Assembly: GCF_012927745.1 (NCBI RefSeq)
Contig: NZ_JABBKX010000007.1
Coordinates: 62,001 to 126,000, forward strand
DNA from: Neoroseomonas marina
Lineage (GTDB): Bacteria; Pseudomonadota; Alphaproteobacteria; Acetobacterales; Acetobacteraceae
Length of the DNA stretch: 64,000 bases
Direction: 5' to 3'
The position numbers were made by a program, and so were the translations under genes. Below are positions 49,547 to 57,962 of this stretch, piece by piece (position 1 is the first letter of the stretch; each line of letters begins with the position of its first letter). The notes beneath the pieces are model-generated. The model was not told the origin of the DNA. It made no database searches and saw nothing but the letters and a program-made list of their open reading frames with translations.

Positions 49547-50329
49547 TCACTTGCCCTGGAACCTGGGTGCGCGCTTGTTGAGGAAGGCGTCGACACCTTC
49601 CTGGAAGTCGGCCGAGGTGAAGCACATGGTCACGAGGTCGTCGCCCTCGACGTCGCTGGTGGCCTTGCGCAGGCGGCGCAGGGCTTCCTTGGTCGCCTTC
49701 AGCGTCAGCGGCGCCAGGTCCTTCATGCTGGTGGCGAGTTCCATCGCCCGCGCGGCGACGGCGTCCGGCGTCTCCAGCACCTCGGACACCAGGCCGATAT
49801 GCTTCGCCTCCGCCGCGCTGAACAGGCGCGAGGTCATGATCATCTCCGCGATCGCCGCCGGCCCGACCAGGGCGTAGAAGCGCGCGAAGTTGTGCATGTT
49901 GAGGATGTTGCCGAGCGTCTTCGCGATCGGCAGGCCGAAGCGCGCGGACTGGTCGCAGATGCGGATGTCGCAGCAGCCCGCGATGCCGAGCCCGCCGCCC
50001 GTGCAGGCGCCGGCGATGGCCGCGATGACCGGCTTGGTGCAGTTCTCGAGCGCGCCGAGCACCTTGTCGATCCGCGCCTCGTAGTTGAGCGCGTCCTCGG
50101 CGGTCTTGAACTCGCGGAACTGGCTGATGTCGGTGCCCGAGGCGAAGGCCTTGCCGCCGGCGCCGGTCAGCACCCAGACGCGGATCGACCGGTCGGCGCT
50201 GATCTCGCCGGCCAGGTTCTGCAGCCGCTCATACATGCCGAACAGCATGGCGTTGCGCGCCTGCGGGCGGTTGAAGGTGGTCCAGGCGATGCCGCCCTCG
50301 CGGACCTCGTGAAGGATCTCGTCGCTCAT
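49547..50329 (-). CDS. Enoyl-CoA hydratase/isomerase family protein
   Basis: A 260-residue crotonase-fold enzyme. The oxyanion-hole segments are GKAFASGTDISQF (near 60) and IAGACTGGGLGIAGCCDIRIC (near 105). The usual catalytic Glu positions are replaced in part (GLPIAKTLGNILN instead of the E-V-x-x-G motif), so it may be a hydratase with altered chemistry, a decarboxylase or a hydrolase. Start ATG 50329. Divergent from the CoA-transferase. Confidence 0.88.
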   Translation of the reverse strand: MSDEILHEVREGGIAWTTFNRPQARNAMLFGMYERLQNLAGEISADRSIRVWVLTGAGGKAFASGTDISQFREFKTAEDALNYEARIDKVLGALENCTKPVIAAIAGACTGGGLGIAGCCDIRICDQSARFGLPIAKTLGNILNMHNFARFYALVGPAAIAEMIMTSRLFSAAEAKHIGLVSEVLETPDAVAARAMELATSMKDLAPLTLKATKEALRRLRKATSDVEGDDLVTMCFTSADFQEGVDAFLNKRAPRFQGK

Positions 50330-50346
50330 GGCGCTCCGTCCCGGTG

Positions 50347-50409
50347 TTGCGTGTCGCAAGGCGTAGCGGGATGGGGCGGGCCGTCAAGCCGGTGTCTTGC
50401 CCATCCCGC
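50347..50409. promoter_or_regulatory. Nested inverted repeats in the divergent hydratase/CoA-transferase promoter
   Basis: Two repeats lie in the 121-nt divergent spacer: TTGCGTGTCGCAA (50347-50359, 5-bp arms) and a 10-bp pair GCGGGATGGG (50366-50375) / CCCATCCCGC (50400-50409). Both are plausible operators for a regulator that controls the two genes together; no regulator is encoded next to them. Confidence 0.4.
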
Positions 50410-50450
50410 CGTGCGATGCGAACAAAAGCGCGACCGGAGGACCACCGACC

Positions 50451-51623
50451 ATGATGCCCTTGTCCCGCTTCACCGTGCTCGACCTGACCCGCGTGCGGTC
50501 CGGCCCCACCTGCGTGCGCCAGCTCGCCGATTGGGGCGCCAACGTGATCAAGATCGAGGCGACGGACGAGGTCGACACCGGCAAGGGCCTGGGCGGCGAG
50601 CGCGACGGGCCGGACTTCCAGCACGTGCACCGCAACAAGCGCGGCATGACGCTGAACCTGAAGTCGCCCGAGGGCCTGGCGGCCTTCCGCCGCATGGTCG
50701 CCAAGGCCGACGTGGTGGTGGAGAACTACCGCCCCGACGTAAAGACCCGCCTGGGCGTCGACTACGACAGCCTCGCCGCGATCAATCCGCGCATCGTGCT
50801 CGGCTCGATCTCGGGCTTCGGGCAGGACGGCCCCTATGCCAAGCGGCCGGGCTTCGACCAGATCGCGCAGGGCATGGGCGGACTGATGTCGGTGACCGGC
50901 CTGCCGGGCCAGGGGCCGGTGCGCGCGGGCATCCCCGTCGCCGACCTGACGGCCGGCCTCTACTGCGCGCTCGGCATCATGGTCGCGCTGCTGGAACGCG
51001 AGGTCACCGGCAAGGGCCGCTGGGTGCATGTCTCCCTGCTCGAGGCCATGGTCGCGATGATGGACTTCCAGGCCACGCGCTGGACCATGAAGCACGAGGT
51101 GCCGAAGCAGGCCGGCAACGACCATCCGACCACCATCCCGACCGGGCTGTTCAGGACCTCGGACGGCGTGATGAACATCGCCGGCGGCGGCCAGGTGATG
51201 TGGGACCGCATCGTGAAGGTCCTCGGCATCCAGGAGGAGGCGAAGGACCCCGACATCGCCACCGACAAGCTGCGCAGCCAGAACCGCGTGAAGGTCAACG
51301 CGATCATCGAGCGCGTGACGCAGACCGATACCTCGGCGAACTGGGTCGCGAAGTTCAACAAGGAAGGCGTGCCCTGCGGCCCGGTCTATTCCATGGACCA
51401 GGTCTTCGCCGATGAGCAGGTGAAGCATCTCGGCCTCGAGATGACGGTGCAGCACCCGCGCCTCGGCGCGCTCAACGTGGTGCGCGCGCCGATGCAGATC
51501 GCCGGCGTGGACTGCGCGAAGAACCCGACGCCGGAACGCGGGCAGCACACCGAGGAAGTGCTGGCGGAATTCGGCTTCAGCGCGGAGGAGATCGCTGCGC
51601 TGAAAGCGGCCAAGGCCGTCTGA
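50451..51623 (+). CDS. CaiB/BaiF-family (class III) CoA-transferase
   Basis: A 390-residue formyl-CoA-transferase-like enzyme that moves CoA between carboxylic acids. The catalytic Asp is D165 in PVADLTAGLYCALG; LDLTRVRSGPTC, IKIEATDEVDTG and HRNKRGMTLNLKSPEG are typical N-terminal blocks. Start at ATG 50451 (GGAGG 10 nt upstream). Divergent from the enoyl-CoA hydratase, with which it could form a short pathway: activate an acid, then hydrate or cleave the CoA ester. Confidence 0.92.
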   Translation: MMPLSRFTVLDLTRVRSGPTCVRQLADWGANVIKIEATDEVDTGKGLGGERDGPDFQHVHRNKRGMTLNLKSPEGLAAFRRMVAKADVVVENYRPDVKTRLGVDYDSLAAINPRIVLGSISGFGQDGPYAKRPGFDQIAQGMGGLMSVTGLPGQGPVRAGIPVADLTAGLYCALGIMVALLEREVTGKGRWVHVSLLEAMVAMMDFQATRWTMKHEVPKQAGNDHPTTIPTGLFRTSDGVMNIAGGGQVMWDRIVKVLGIQEEAKDPDIATDKLRSQNRVKVNAIIERVTQTDTSANWVAKFNKEGVPCGPVYSMDQVFADEQVKHLGLEMTVQHPRLGALNVVRAPMQIAGVDCAKNPTPERGQHTEEVLAEFGFSAEEIAALKAAKAV

Positions 51624-51628
51624 GCGCG

Positions 51629-52177
51629 TCAGTCGCGCGCGAGGCGGATCTCCACCTCGCGCTCGACGTAACGCCATTCCTCGGTCGCGCGCAGCCGGGC
51701 GAGCAGCGCATCGAATGCGCTGTTATGCTCGGGGGCGAATTCGAACCAGGTGAGGAAGTCGAAGGGCTCGCCAAGGTCGCGGCTGTGGATCAGCCGCCGC
51801 GCCACCGCCGGCAGGTAGTCGAGCCCGATCGCGATGTGGCGCGACTTCTCCTCGAGGATGGCGCGCCGCGCATCCTGCGCGAGCGCCCACCATGCCTCTG
51901 ATTTGCGGATCGGGATCAGCGCCGCGCGGAGCGCCGCCGGGCGGCCGAGGCCTTCCTGCACGGAGGCGAGGCGATCCCGCTCCGCTTCGGCGGTGTAGCG
52001 GAGATGGCTCGTCACGCCGCGCAACCGCCAGGCGCCCGGCGGCGCGGCCGCCTGGCCTTCCTCGACGACGAGCCGCCGAGCCGGGGCGAGGCTCTCGCCG
52101 GCCACGGCGCGGATCGCCGTGATCTGCCAGGGGCCGGTCTCCCCGGCGGTCACGGCGATGGGCAACGGCGGCGGCAT
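51629..52177 (-). CDS. cld: Chlorite dismutase family haem protein, short (lineage II) type
   Basis: A 182-residue protein of the chlorite dismutase family, which turns chlorite into chloride and O2 with haem b. Segments IPIRKSEAWWAL, SRHIAIGLDYLP, HSRDLGEPFDFLTWFE and TEEWRYVERE fit the short, dimeric lineage II enzymes. With the ATG 52177 start, K92, H114, R127 and E167 fall at the positions I recall for the proximal network and distal arginine of the Cyanothece and Nitrobacter enzymes, so the active site looks complete. An in-frame TTG at 52213 would add 12 residues. No signal peptide. The gene is divergent from D-tartrate dehydratase; no perchlorate or chlorate reductase genes are present. 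Confidence 0.8.
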   Translation of the reverse strand: MPPPLPIAVTAGETGPWQITAIRAVAGESLAPARRLVVEEGQAAAPPGAWRLRGVTSHLRYTAEAERDRLASVQEGLGRPAALRAALIPIRKSEAWWALAQDARRAILEEKSRHIAIGLDYLPAVARRLIHSRDLGEPFDFLTWFEFAPEHNSAFDALLARLRATEEWRYVEREVEIRLARD

Positions 52178-52292
52178 GACGGGACGGTAGATGCTGCGCC
52201 GCAGCAACCGCAAGCCTTTCCGCCGCTTGGGTTTGCGCCGATCCGCCCGCGCCTGTAGGAAGCCGCGCCGCCATCATCCGGGGAAGCCGCCC

Positions 52293-53471
52293 ATGCGCAT
52301 CGCCTCCATCCGCCAGGGCGTGGTGCCCATCAGCAGCGCCATCGCCAACGCCTATATCGATTTCTCGAAGATGACGGCCTCCGTCGTCGCCATCACGATC
52401 GAGGACGGCGCGGGCCGGAGTGCGACCGGCTACGGATTCAACTCGAACGGCCGCTACGCCCAGCCTGGCCTGCTCGCCGAACGCTTCGTCCCGCGCCTCG
52501 AGGCCTGCACCGAGGCCGAACTCACCGCCGCCGACGGCAGCCTCAACGTCGCCGGCGCCTGGGCCGCGATGATGAAGAACGAGAAGCCGGGCGGGCATGG
52601 CGACCGGTCGGTCGCGGTTGGCGTGCTCGATATGGCGCTGTGGGATGCCGCGGCGAAGATCGAGGGCAAGCCGCTGTGGCGCCTGCTGGCCGATCGCTTC
52701 CGCGGCGGCGAGGCCGATGACAGCGCCTGGGTCTACGCCGCCGGCGGCTACTACTACCCCGGCAAAGGCGTCGATGCGCTGGTCGAGGAGATGAAGCGCT
52801 ATCTCGGCCTCGGCTACACCACGGTGAAGATGAAGATCGGCGGCGCGCCCGGCACGCCGATCAAGGACGCGCTGCGCGAGGACGTCGCGCGCATCGAGGC
52901 GGTGGTGAAGCTGCTCGGCGGCGACGGCTCGCGCCTGGCCGTCGACGTGAACGGGCGTTTCGGCCTGCACGCGGCGCTGGCCTACGGCGCAGCGCTCGAA
53001 CCCTTCAAGCTGCGCTGGTACGAGGAACCGCTCGACCCGCTCGACTACGCGACGCATGCGACGCTCGCCGAGCACTACGGCCCGCCGCTCGCGACCGGCG
53101 AGAACCTGTTCTCCATGCTCGATGCGCGCAACCTGATCCGCCACGGCGGCCTGCGGCCGGACCGCGACATCCTGCAGTTCGACCCGGCGCTGTCCTACGG
53201 CCTGGTGGAATACCTCCGCACGCTCGAGATGCTGCAACTCCACGGCTGGTCGCCGCGCCGCTGCGTGCCGCATGGCGGGCACCAGTTCGCGCTGAACATC
53301 GCGGTGGGCCTCGGGCTCGGCGGCAACGAATCCTACCCCGAGGTCTTCGCCCCCTTCGGCGGCTTCGCGAGCGACACGCCGGTCGTCGACGGCCGCATCC
53401 GCATGCCGGACGCGCCTGGCATCGGCTTCGAGAAGAAGAACGACCTCTGGGCGGTGCTGAAGGATCTCTGA
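52293..53471 (+). CDS. tarD: D(-)-tartrate dehydratase (enolase superfamily)
   Basis: A 392-residue enzyme of the mandelate-racemase group that dehydrates D-tartrate to oxaloacetate. The sequence closely follows the Bradyrhizobium TarD as I recall it (NAYIDFSKMT, NSNGRYAQPGL, MMKNEKPGGHGDRSVAVG, YAAGGYYYPGKG, CVPHGGHQ). Catalytic K181 in KMKIGG, metal ligands D218, E244 and E270, and H327 are present. Product oxaloacetate enters the TCA cycle directly. Start ATG 52293. Confidence 0.92.
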   Translation: MRIASIRQGVVPISSAIANAYIDFSKMTASVVAITIEDGAGRSATGYGFNSNGRYAQPGLLAERFVPRLEACTEAELTAADGSLNVAGAWAAMMKNEKPGGHGDRSVAVGVLDMALWDAAAKIEGKPLWRLLADRFRGGEADDSAWVYAAGGYYYPGKGVDALVEEMKRYLGLGYTTVKMKIGGAPGTPIKDALREDVARIEAVVKLLGGDGSRLAVDVNGRFGLHAALAYGAALEPFKLRWYEEPLDPLDYATHATLAEHYGPPLATGENLFSMLDARNLIRHGGLRPDRDILQFDPALSYGLVEYLRTLEMLQLHGWSPRRCVPHGGHQFALNIAVGLGLGGNESYPEVFAPFGGFASDTPVVDGRIRMPDAPGIGFEKKNDLWAVLKDL

Positions 53472-53477
53472 GGCGGG

Positions 53478-54125
53478 ATGACGGACCTCGCGGCGGTCGT
53501 CGCCGACCGCTATCGCGACGCCTCGCGCACCGCGCGCGGCTTCATCCGTGGCAAGCTGCGCGGGGACCCTGTGGTGCCCGCGCTGCTCGCGCTGGGCGGG
53601 GCACATAGCCTCGGCCACGTCCTCGACCTCGGCTGCGGCCGCGGGCAGCTGGCGCTCGCGCTGCTGCTGTCAGGCAGGGCGGACCGCGTCACCGGCCTCG
53701 ACCTCGACACCGGCAAGATCGCGGCCGCACAGGCCGCGGCCGGCGATCTGCCCGCGCGCTTCGACGTCGCCGACGTCGCCGCCGCGCCGATCGCGCCCTG
53801 CGACACGCTGATGCTGATCGACGTCCTGCTGCAACTAGCCCCGCCTTCGCAGGACGCGCTGCTCGCGCGCATCGCCGCCGCCGCCCCGGCCCGCATCCTG
53901 ATCCGCGCCTTCGACCCGGAGCGGGGCTGGCGCAGCAGCCTCGGCTTCGCGATGGAACGCGCCCGCCGCGTCCTTGGCGGCGACCTCGGCCTCCGCGGCG
54001 CCGTCGCGCCTCGGCCTCTGCGGGAGATCGCCGCGCCGCTCGAAGCCGCGGGCTATGCGGTCGCTGTCACGCCCTGCTGGACTGGCACGCCCCTGCCGAA
54101 TGTGCTTCTAGTTGCGCAACGATGA
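53478..54125 (+). CDS. SAM-dependent methyltransferase (class I)
   Basis: A 215-residue Rossmann methyltransferase with motif I LDLGCGRGQLALALL (near 50), acidic loop GLDLDTGKIAAAQ, and motif IV LMLIDVLLQL. Substrate unknown. It starts 6 nt after tarD and its stop overlaps the next start by 4 nt (ATGA), so it sits between tarD and the MipA porin in one transcript. Confidence 0.85.
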   Translation: MTDLAAVVADRYRDASRTARGFIRGKLRGDPVVPALLALGGAHSLGHVLDLGCGRGQLALALLLSGRADRVTGLDLDTGKIAAAQAAAGDLPARFDVADVAAAPIAPCDTLMLIDVLLQLAPPSQDALLARIAAAAPARILIRAFDPERGWRSSLGFAMERARRVLGGDLGLRGAVAPRPLREIAAPLEAAGYAVAVTPCWTGTPLPNVLLVAQR

Positions 54126-54973
54126 TTCTCCGCCGCCTCCTTGCCGTCCTCGCGCCGCTCCTCGCCACCCTCCCCGCCACTGCGCAGCAATTGCCGGTCT
54201 TCGAGGTCGGCATCGCCGGCGGCGGCGGCTGGACGCCGGCCTATCCGGCCTCCAACCAGAACCACTGGCGCGGCCTCGCGATCCCCTACCTGATCTATCG
54301 CGGCGACCTGTTCCGCGCCGATGAGGGCGGGCTGCGCGCGCGCACCCGCCTCGCCGACGACATCGAGATCTCGGTCAGCGCCTCGGGCGGCTTCAATGCG
54401 AGCTCGAACGACATCACGGCGCGCCAGGGCATGCCCGACCTCGACTGGCTGGGGGAGATCGGGCCGAACCTGCGCTACACGCTGTGGCGCGGCGACGATC
54501 CCGCGGTGCCGCGGCGCATCCTGATCGACACGCCGGTCCGGGCGGTCTTCTCGACCGACTGGTCCTCTGTCTCCTTCCGCGGCTTCACCTTCGCGCCCGA
54601 CATCGCCTACGAGCACGTCCACTTCCTCTCGCCCTTCGCGCGGCTGAGGCTCTCGGCCGGCGTGCTGTTCGGCACCGACCGCTACACCGAGTATTTCTAC
54701 CAGGTGGACCCGCAATACGCGCAGCCCGGGCGCGAGGCCTACAATGCGCGGGCCGGCTATGTCGGGTCGCGCGTCTCGGTCTCCTATCGCCTGCCGCTCA
54801 GCGAACGTGTCTCCATCGTCGCCGGCGGGCGGATCGAGAACTTCTCCGGCGCGGCGAACGCCGACAGCCCGCTGTTCAAGAGCGAGTGGAACTTCTCCGT
54901 CGCCGCGGGTTTCGCGATCTCGCTCTGGCGATCCGAGGCGCGCGTGGACGTCTCCGCCCAGCCCTTCGACTGA
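54122..54973 (+). CDS. MipA/OmpV-family outer-membrane protein
   Basis: A 283-residue beta-barrel with a signal peptide (MILRRLLAVLAPLLATLPATA). Blocks GIAGGGGWTPAYPAS, PYLIYRGDLFRAD and VSYRLPLSERVSIVAGGRIENFSG are typical; it ends in a barrel strand with a terminal aromatic near the end (AQPFD). Family members are outer-membrane scaffolds or porins. Coupled to the methyltransferase gene upstream. Confidence 0.88.
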   Translation: MILRRLLAVLAPLLATLPATAQQLPVFEVGIAGGGGWTPAYPASNQNHWRGLAIPYLIYRGDLFRADEGGLRARTRLADDIEISVSASGGFNASSNDITARQGMPDLDWLGEIGPNLRYTLWRGDDPAVPRRILIDTPVRAVFSTDWSSVSFRGFTFAPDIAYEHVHFLSPFARLRLSAGVLFGTDRYTEYFYQVDPQYAQPGREAYNARAGYVGSRVSVSYRLPLSERVSIVAGGRIENFSGAANADSPLFKSEWNFSVAAGFAISLWRSEARVDVSAQPFD

Positions 54974-54988
54974 GCGGAGACGCGCTGG

Positions 54989-55453
54989 TCAGTGATGCTG
55001 CGGGCCGTTGCCGCGGGCGCCCGCGGCCTCGACGGCGAGTTCCACCTGCACCTCGCCGGCACGCTCGAAGCGCAGCGTCAGCGGCACGCGCGTGCCCTGC
55101 ACCAGCGGTTCCTTCAGGCCGATGAGCATGATGTGGAAGGCCCCGGGGCGCAGTTCGACCGTCTGGCCCGGCGCGATCGCGATGCCGTCGACCTGGCGCA
55201 TGCGCATGACGTCGCCGTCGCGGATGTGCGTATGCAGTTCGACCGCGCGCGCGATGGACGCGGAGGCGGCGACGAGGCGATCCGGCTGGGCGCCGGTGTT
55301 GCGCAGGGTCAGGAAGCCGGCGCCGGTGGCATTGGCGCCCGCGGCGCGGGACCAGGGATGGCCGATGGCGATGTCGCCGGCGGTGTAGTCGTGGGCGGCG
55401 GCGGGCAGGGCAGCGAGGGCGGCCGCGGCCGCCAGCAGGGAACGACGAAGCAT
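54989..55453 (-). CDS. Periplasmic copper chaperone PCu(A)C
   Basis: A 154-residue secreted protein (signal MLRRSLLAAAAALAALPAAA) of the PCuAC family, which delivers copper to the CuA/CuB site of cytochrome c oxidase. Copper-binding Met/His positions are in ELHTHIRDGDVMRMRQVD and GAFHIMLIGL. It ends with a His pair (PQHH). Downstream of a DUF2946 gene on the same strand. Confidence 0.92.
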   Translation of the reverse strand: MLRRSLLAAAAALAALPAAAHDYTAGDIAIGHPWSRAAGANATGAGFLTLRNTGAQPDRLVAASASIARAVELHTHIRDGDVMRMRQVDGIAIAPGQTVELRPGAFHIMLIGLKEPLVQGTRVPLTLRFERAGEVQVELAVEAAGARGNGPQHH

Positions 55454-55508
55454 GGAATGCGTATCCTTCGGATTGACGTGCATGGGCGCGCCGTGCGGCG
55501 CGGGGGCG

Positions 55509-55892
55509 TCAACCGAAGGGGGGCGGTGCTCGTGGCGCGAAGGGCGGCGCGCGGGCGGCCGGCGGCAGGGCCTCGGCCGCCAGGGCGTGCCAGGCGACAG
55601 GCGCCGCGCCCCAGGCCGGCGTCGGCACGGCGGGCGGGACCAGGACCGCGGCCTGCGGCAGCGCCGGACAGGCGAGGCAGGCGCCGCTGCCGCTGTCGGG
55701 CGCCGGCATCTCCTGCCCGTCGGGGCCGACATGGACGGTCCGCGTGCCGTCGGCCGAGCAGATCACCGCCGCGAGGCCCGAGGGCGCCGCCGCCATCGCC
55801 AGGCAATGCGCCGGCGCCAGCACGGCCTGCACGAGCAGGGCCAGGGCCACCAGGCGCGACAGGAAGCGGGGCAGGCGGATCACCAGGGTCAC
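55509..55892 (-). CDS. DUF2946-family protein, copper-related
   Basis: A 127-residue protein with an N-terminal membrane/signal segment (RLVALALLVQAVLAPAHCLAM), conserved ICSADG and CLACP, and a Pro/Ala-rich tail. This domain often lies beside copper chaperones and TonB receptors and is thought to handle copper. It lies 55 nt upstream of PCu(A)C and is probably co-transcribed. Confidence 0.82.
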   Translation of the reverse strand: MTLVIRLPRFLSRLVALALLVQAVLAPAHCLAMAAAPSGLAAVICSADGTRTVHVGPDGQEMPAPDSGSGACLACPALPQAAVLVPPAVPTPAWGAAPVAWHALAAEALPPAARAPPFAPRAPPPFG

Positions 55893-55957
55893 CTATCCCC
55901 CGGCCGGGATGGTGGCAAGCACGCAGGCGTCACGATCGGGGGCCGCTGCCCCGGCGG

Positions 55958-56509
55958 TCAGGCCGCGGCCCGCGCCTGCAGGTCGTATTCGACCTCCGGC
56001 GTATAGACGGAGGCCTCCTTGCCCAGCCGCGAGGAGAACAGCGTGAAGCATTCCACCCGCACGGGCGCGACGCGGAACAGGTTGTGCGCCTGGACATAGG
56101 CGATCACCTTTTCCGGCGGCGCCCGGTCGGTGCGCGCGATGGTGACGTGCGGGGAAAAGCGCTTGCGCTCGGGTGGCAGGCCGACGCGCTGCAGCGCCGT
56201 CTCCACCTTGCCCTGCAGATGCGTCAGCGCGGGGCTGCGTTCCGCCCCCACCCAGAGCGAATGGATCCGCCCCGCCTTCTCGAATGTGCCGAGGCCGTGG
56301 AGCGACAGGTCGAAGGCGTTTCCCCGGATGCCGGCCAGCGCGTCGTCGACCTCCTGCGCGCGCCAGTTCTCGATCTCGCCGATGAAGCGCAGCGTGAGGT
56401 GGTAGTTCTCGGACGGGATCCATTTCGCGCCCGGGATGCCGCCGGCCAGTGTCGCCAGGCTGGAGCGGACCTCGTCGGGCAGGGCCAGGGCGACGAACAG
56501 GCGCAGCAT
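55958..56509 (-). CDS. thpR: RNA 2',3'-cyclic phosphodiesterase ThpR
   Basis: A 183-residue 2H-phosphoesterase that opens 2',3'-cyclic phosphate ends of RNA. The two catalytic motifs are HLTL (H37) and HVTI (H121). Start ATG 56509; the frame upstream overlaps the neighbouring esterase gene region. Lies 44 nt after the arylesterase gene on the same strand. Confidence 0.93.
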   Translation of the reverse strand: MLRLFVALALPDEVRSSLATLAGGIPGAKWIPSENYHLTLRFIGEIENWRAQEVDDALAGIRGNAFDLSLHGLGTFEKAGRIHSLWVGAERSPALTHLQGKVETALQRVGLPPERKRFSPHVTIARTDRAPPEKVIAYVQAHNLFRVAPVRVECFTLFSSRLGKEASVYTPEVEYDLQARAAA

Positions 56510-56553
56510 GGGGGCCCCTTTCCGTGACACGGCGCGCGGGCGCGCCGGGCGCG

Positions 56554-57232
56554 TCACCCCGCCGGAATCCGGGCGAGGAGCGACTCGACCGCCGGCAGCA
56601 TGCGACGGACGAGTTCCGCAACGCCAGCCTCATTCGGGTGAATCCTGTCAGGCTGGTTGAGCGTCGGTTCCCCCGCCACCCCATCGAGCAGGAAGGGATA
56701 GAAGACCACCTCCGGCCGCGCGGCGGCGAGCCGCGCGAAGGTCCCGGCGAAGTCCCGCCCGTAATCGGCACCGAGGTTCGGCGGCGCCAGCATCCCCGCG
56801 AGCATCGCCGGCAGCCCCCGCGCCTTCAGCGCGTCGAGGATGGCGGCGAGGTTCGCCTCGCTCGCGCGCGGCTCGATCCCGCGCAGCCCGTCATTGCCGC
56901 CGAGGGCCACGATCACCGCCTGCGGCCGGTCGGCCAATGCCCAGTCGAGCCGCGCCCGCCCGCCCGCCGTGGTATCGCCCGACACGCCGGCATCGATGAT
57001 GCGGACATCGAGCCCCTTCGCGCGCAGCGCGGCCTCGAGCCGCACCGGCAGCGCCTGGCCGCGCGGCAGCCCGTAGCCCGCGGTGATCGAATCGCCGAGC
57101 ATCATGATGCGGATCTCGCGCGCCTGGGCGGGCAATGCGGCGAGCGCCGGCAACACAACGATACAGGCGGCAAGTTGGCGGATCGCGCGCCGGCGCCCAT
57201 ATCGGGCCAATCGCCGGAGTAACCGAAACGAC

Positions 57233-57234
<2 letters not shown>
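56554..57234 (-). CDS. tesA: SGNH arylesterase/thioesterase I (TesA-like)
   Basis: A 226-residue periplasmic lipase-like hydrolase. Signal peptide with a long basic N-region (cleavage near residue 38, PAQA), then block I GDSIT (S49), block III GGND (N114) and block V DRIHPN. The gene is divergent from ybbA, as in E. coli (tesA/ybbA-ybbP). Its ATG (57234-57232) shares the palindrome CATG with the ybbA ATG; AAGGG lies 6-10 nt upstream on the minus strand, which supports the start. Confidence 0.93.
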
Positions 57235-57961
<727 letters not shown>

Positions 57962-57962
57962 G

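Noticed and set aside
46752-49877. 1041-codon plus-strand frame spanning several genes
   Set aside because: Runs antisense through the cold-shock gene, two binding-protein genes and spacers, each with clear motifs on the minus strand.
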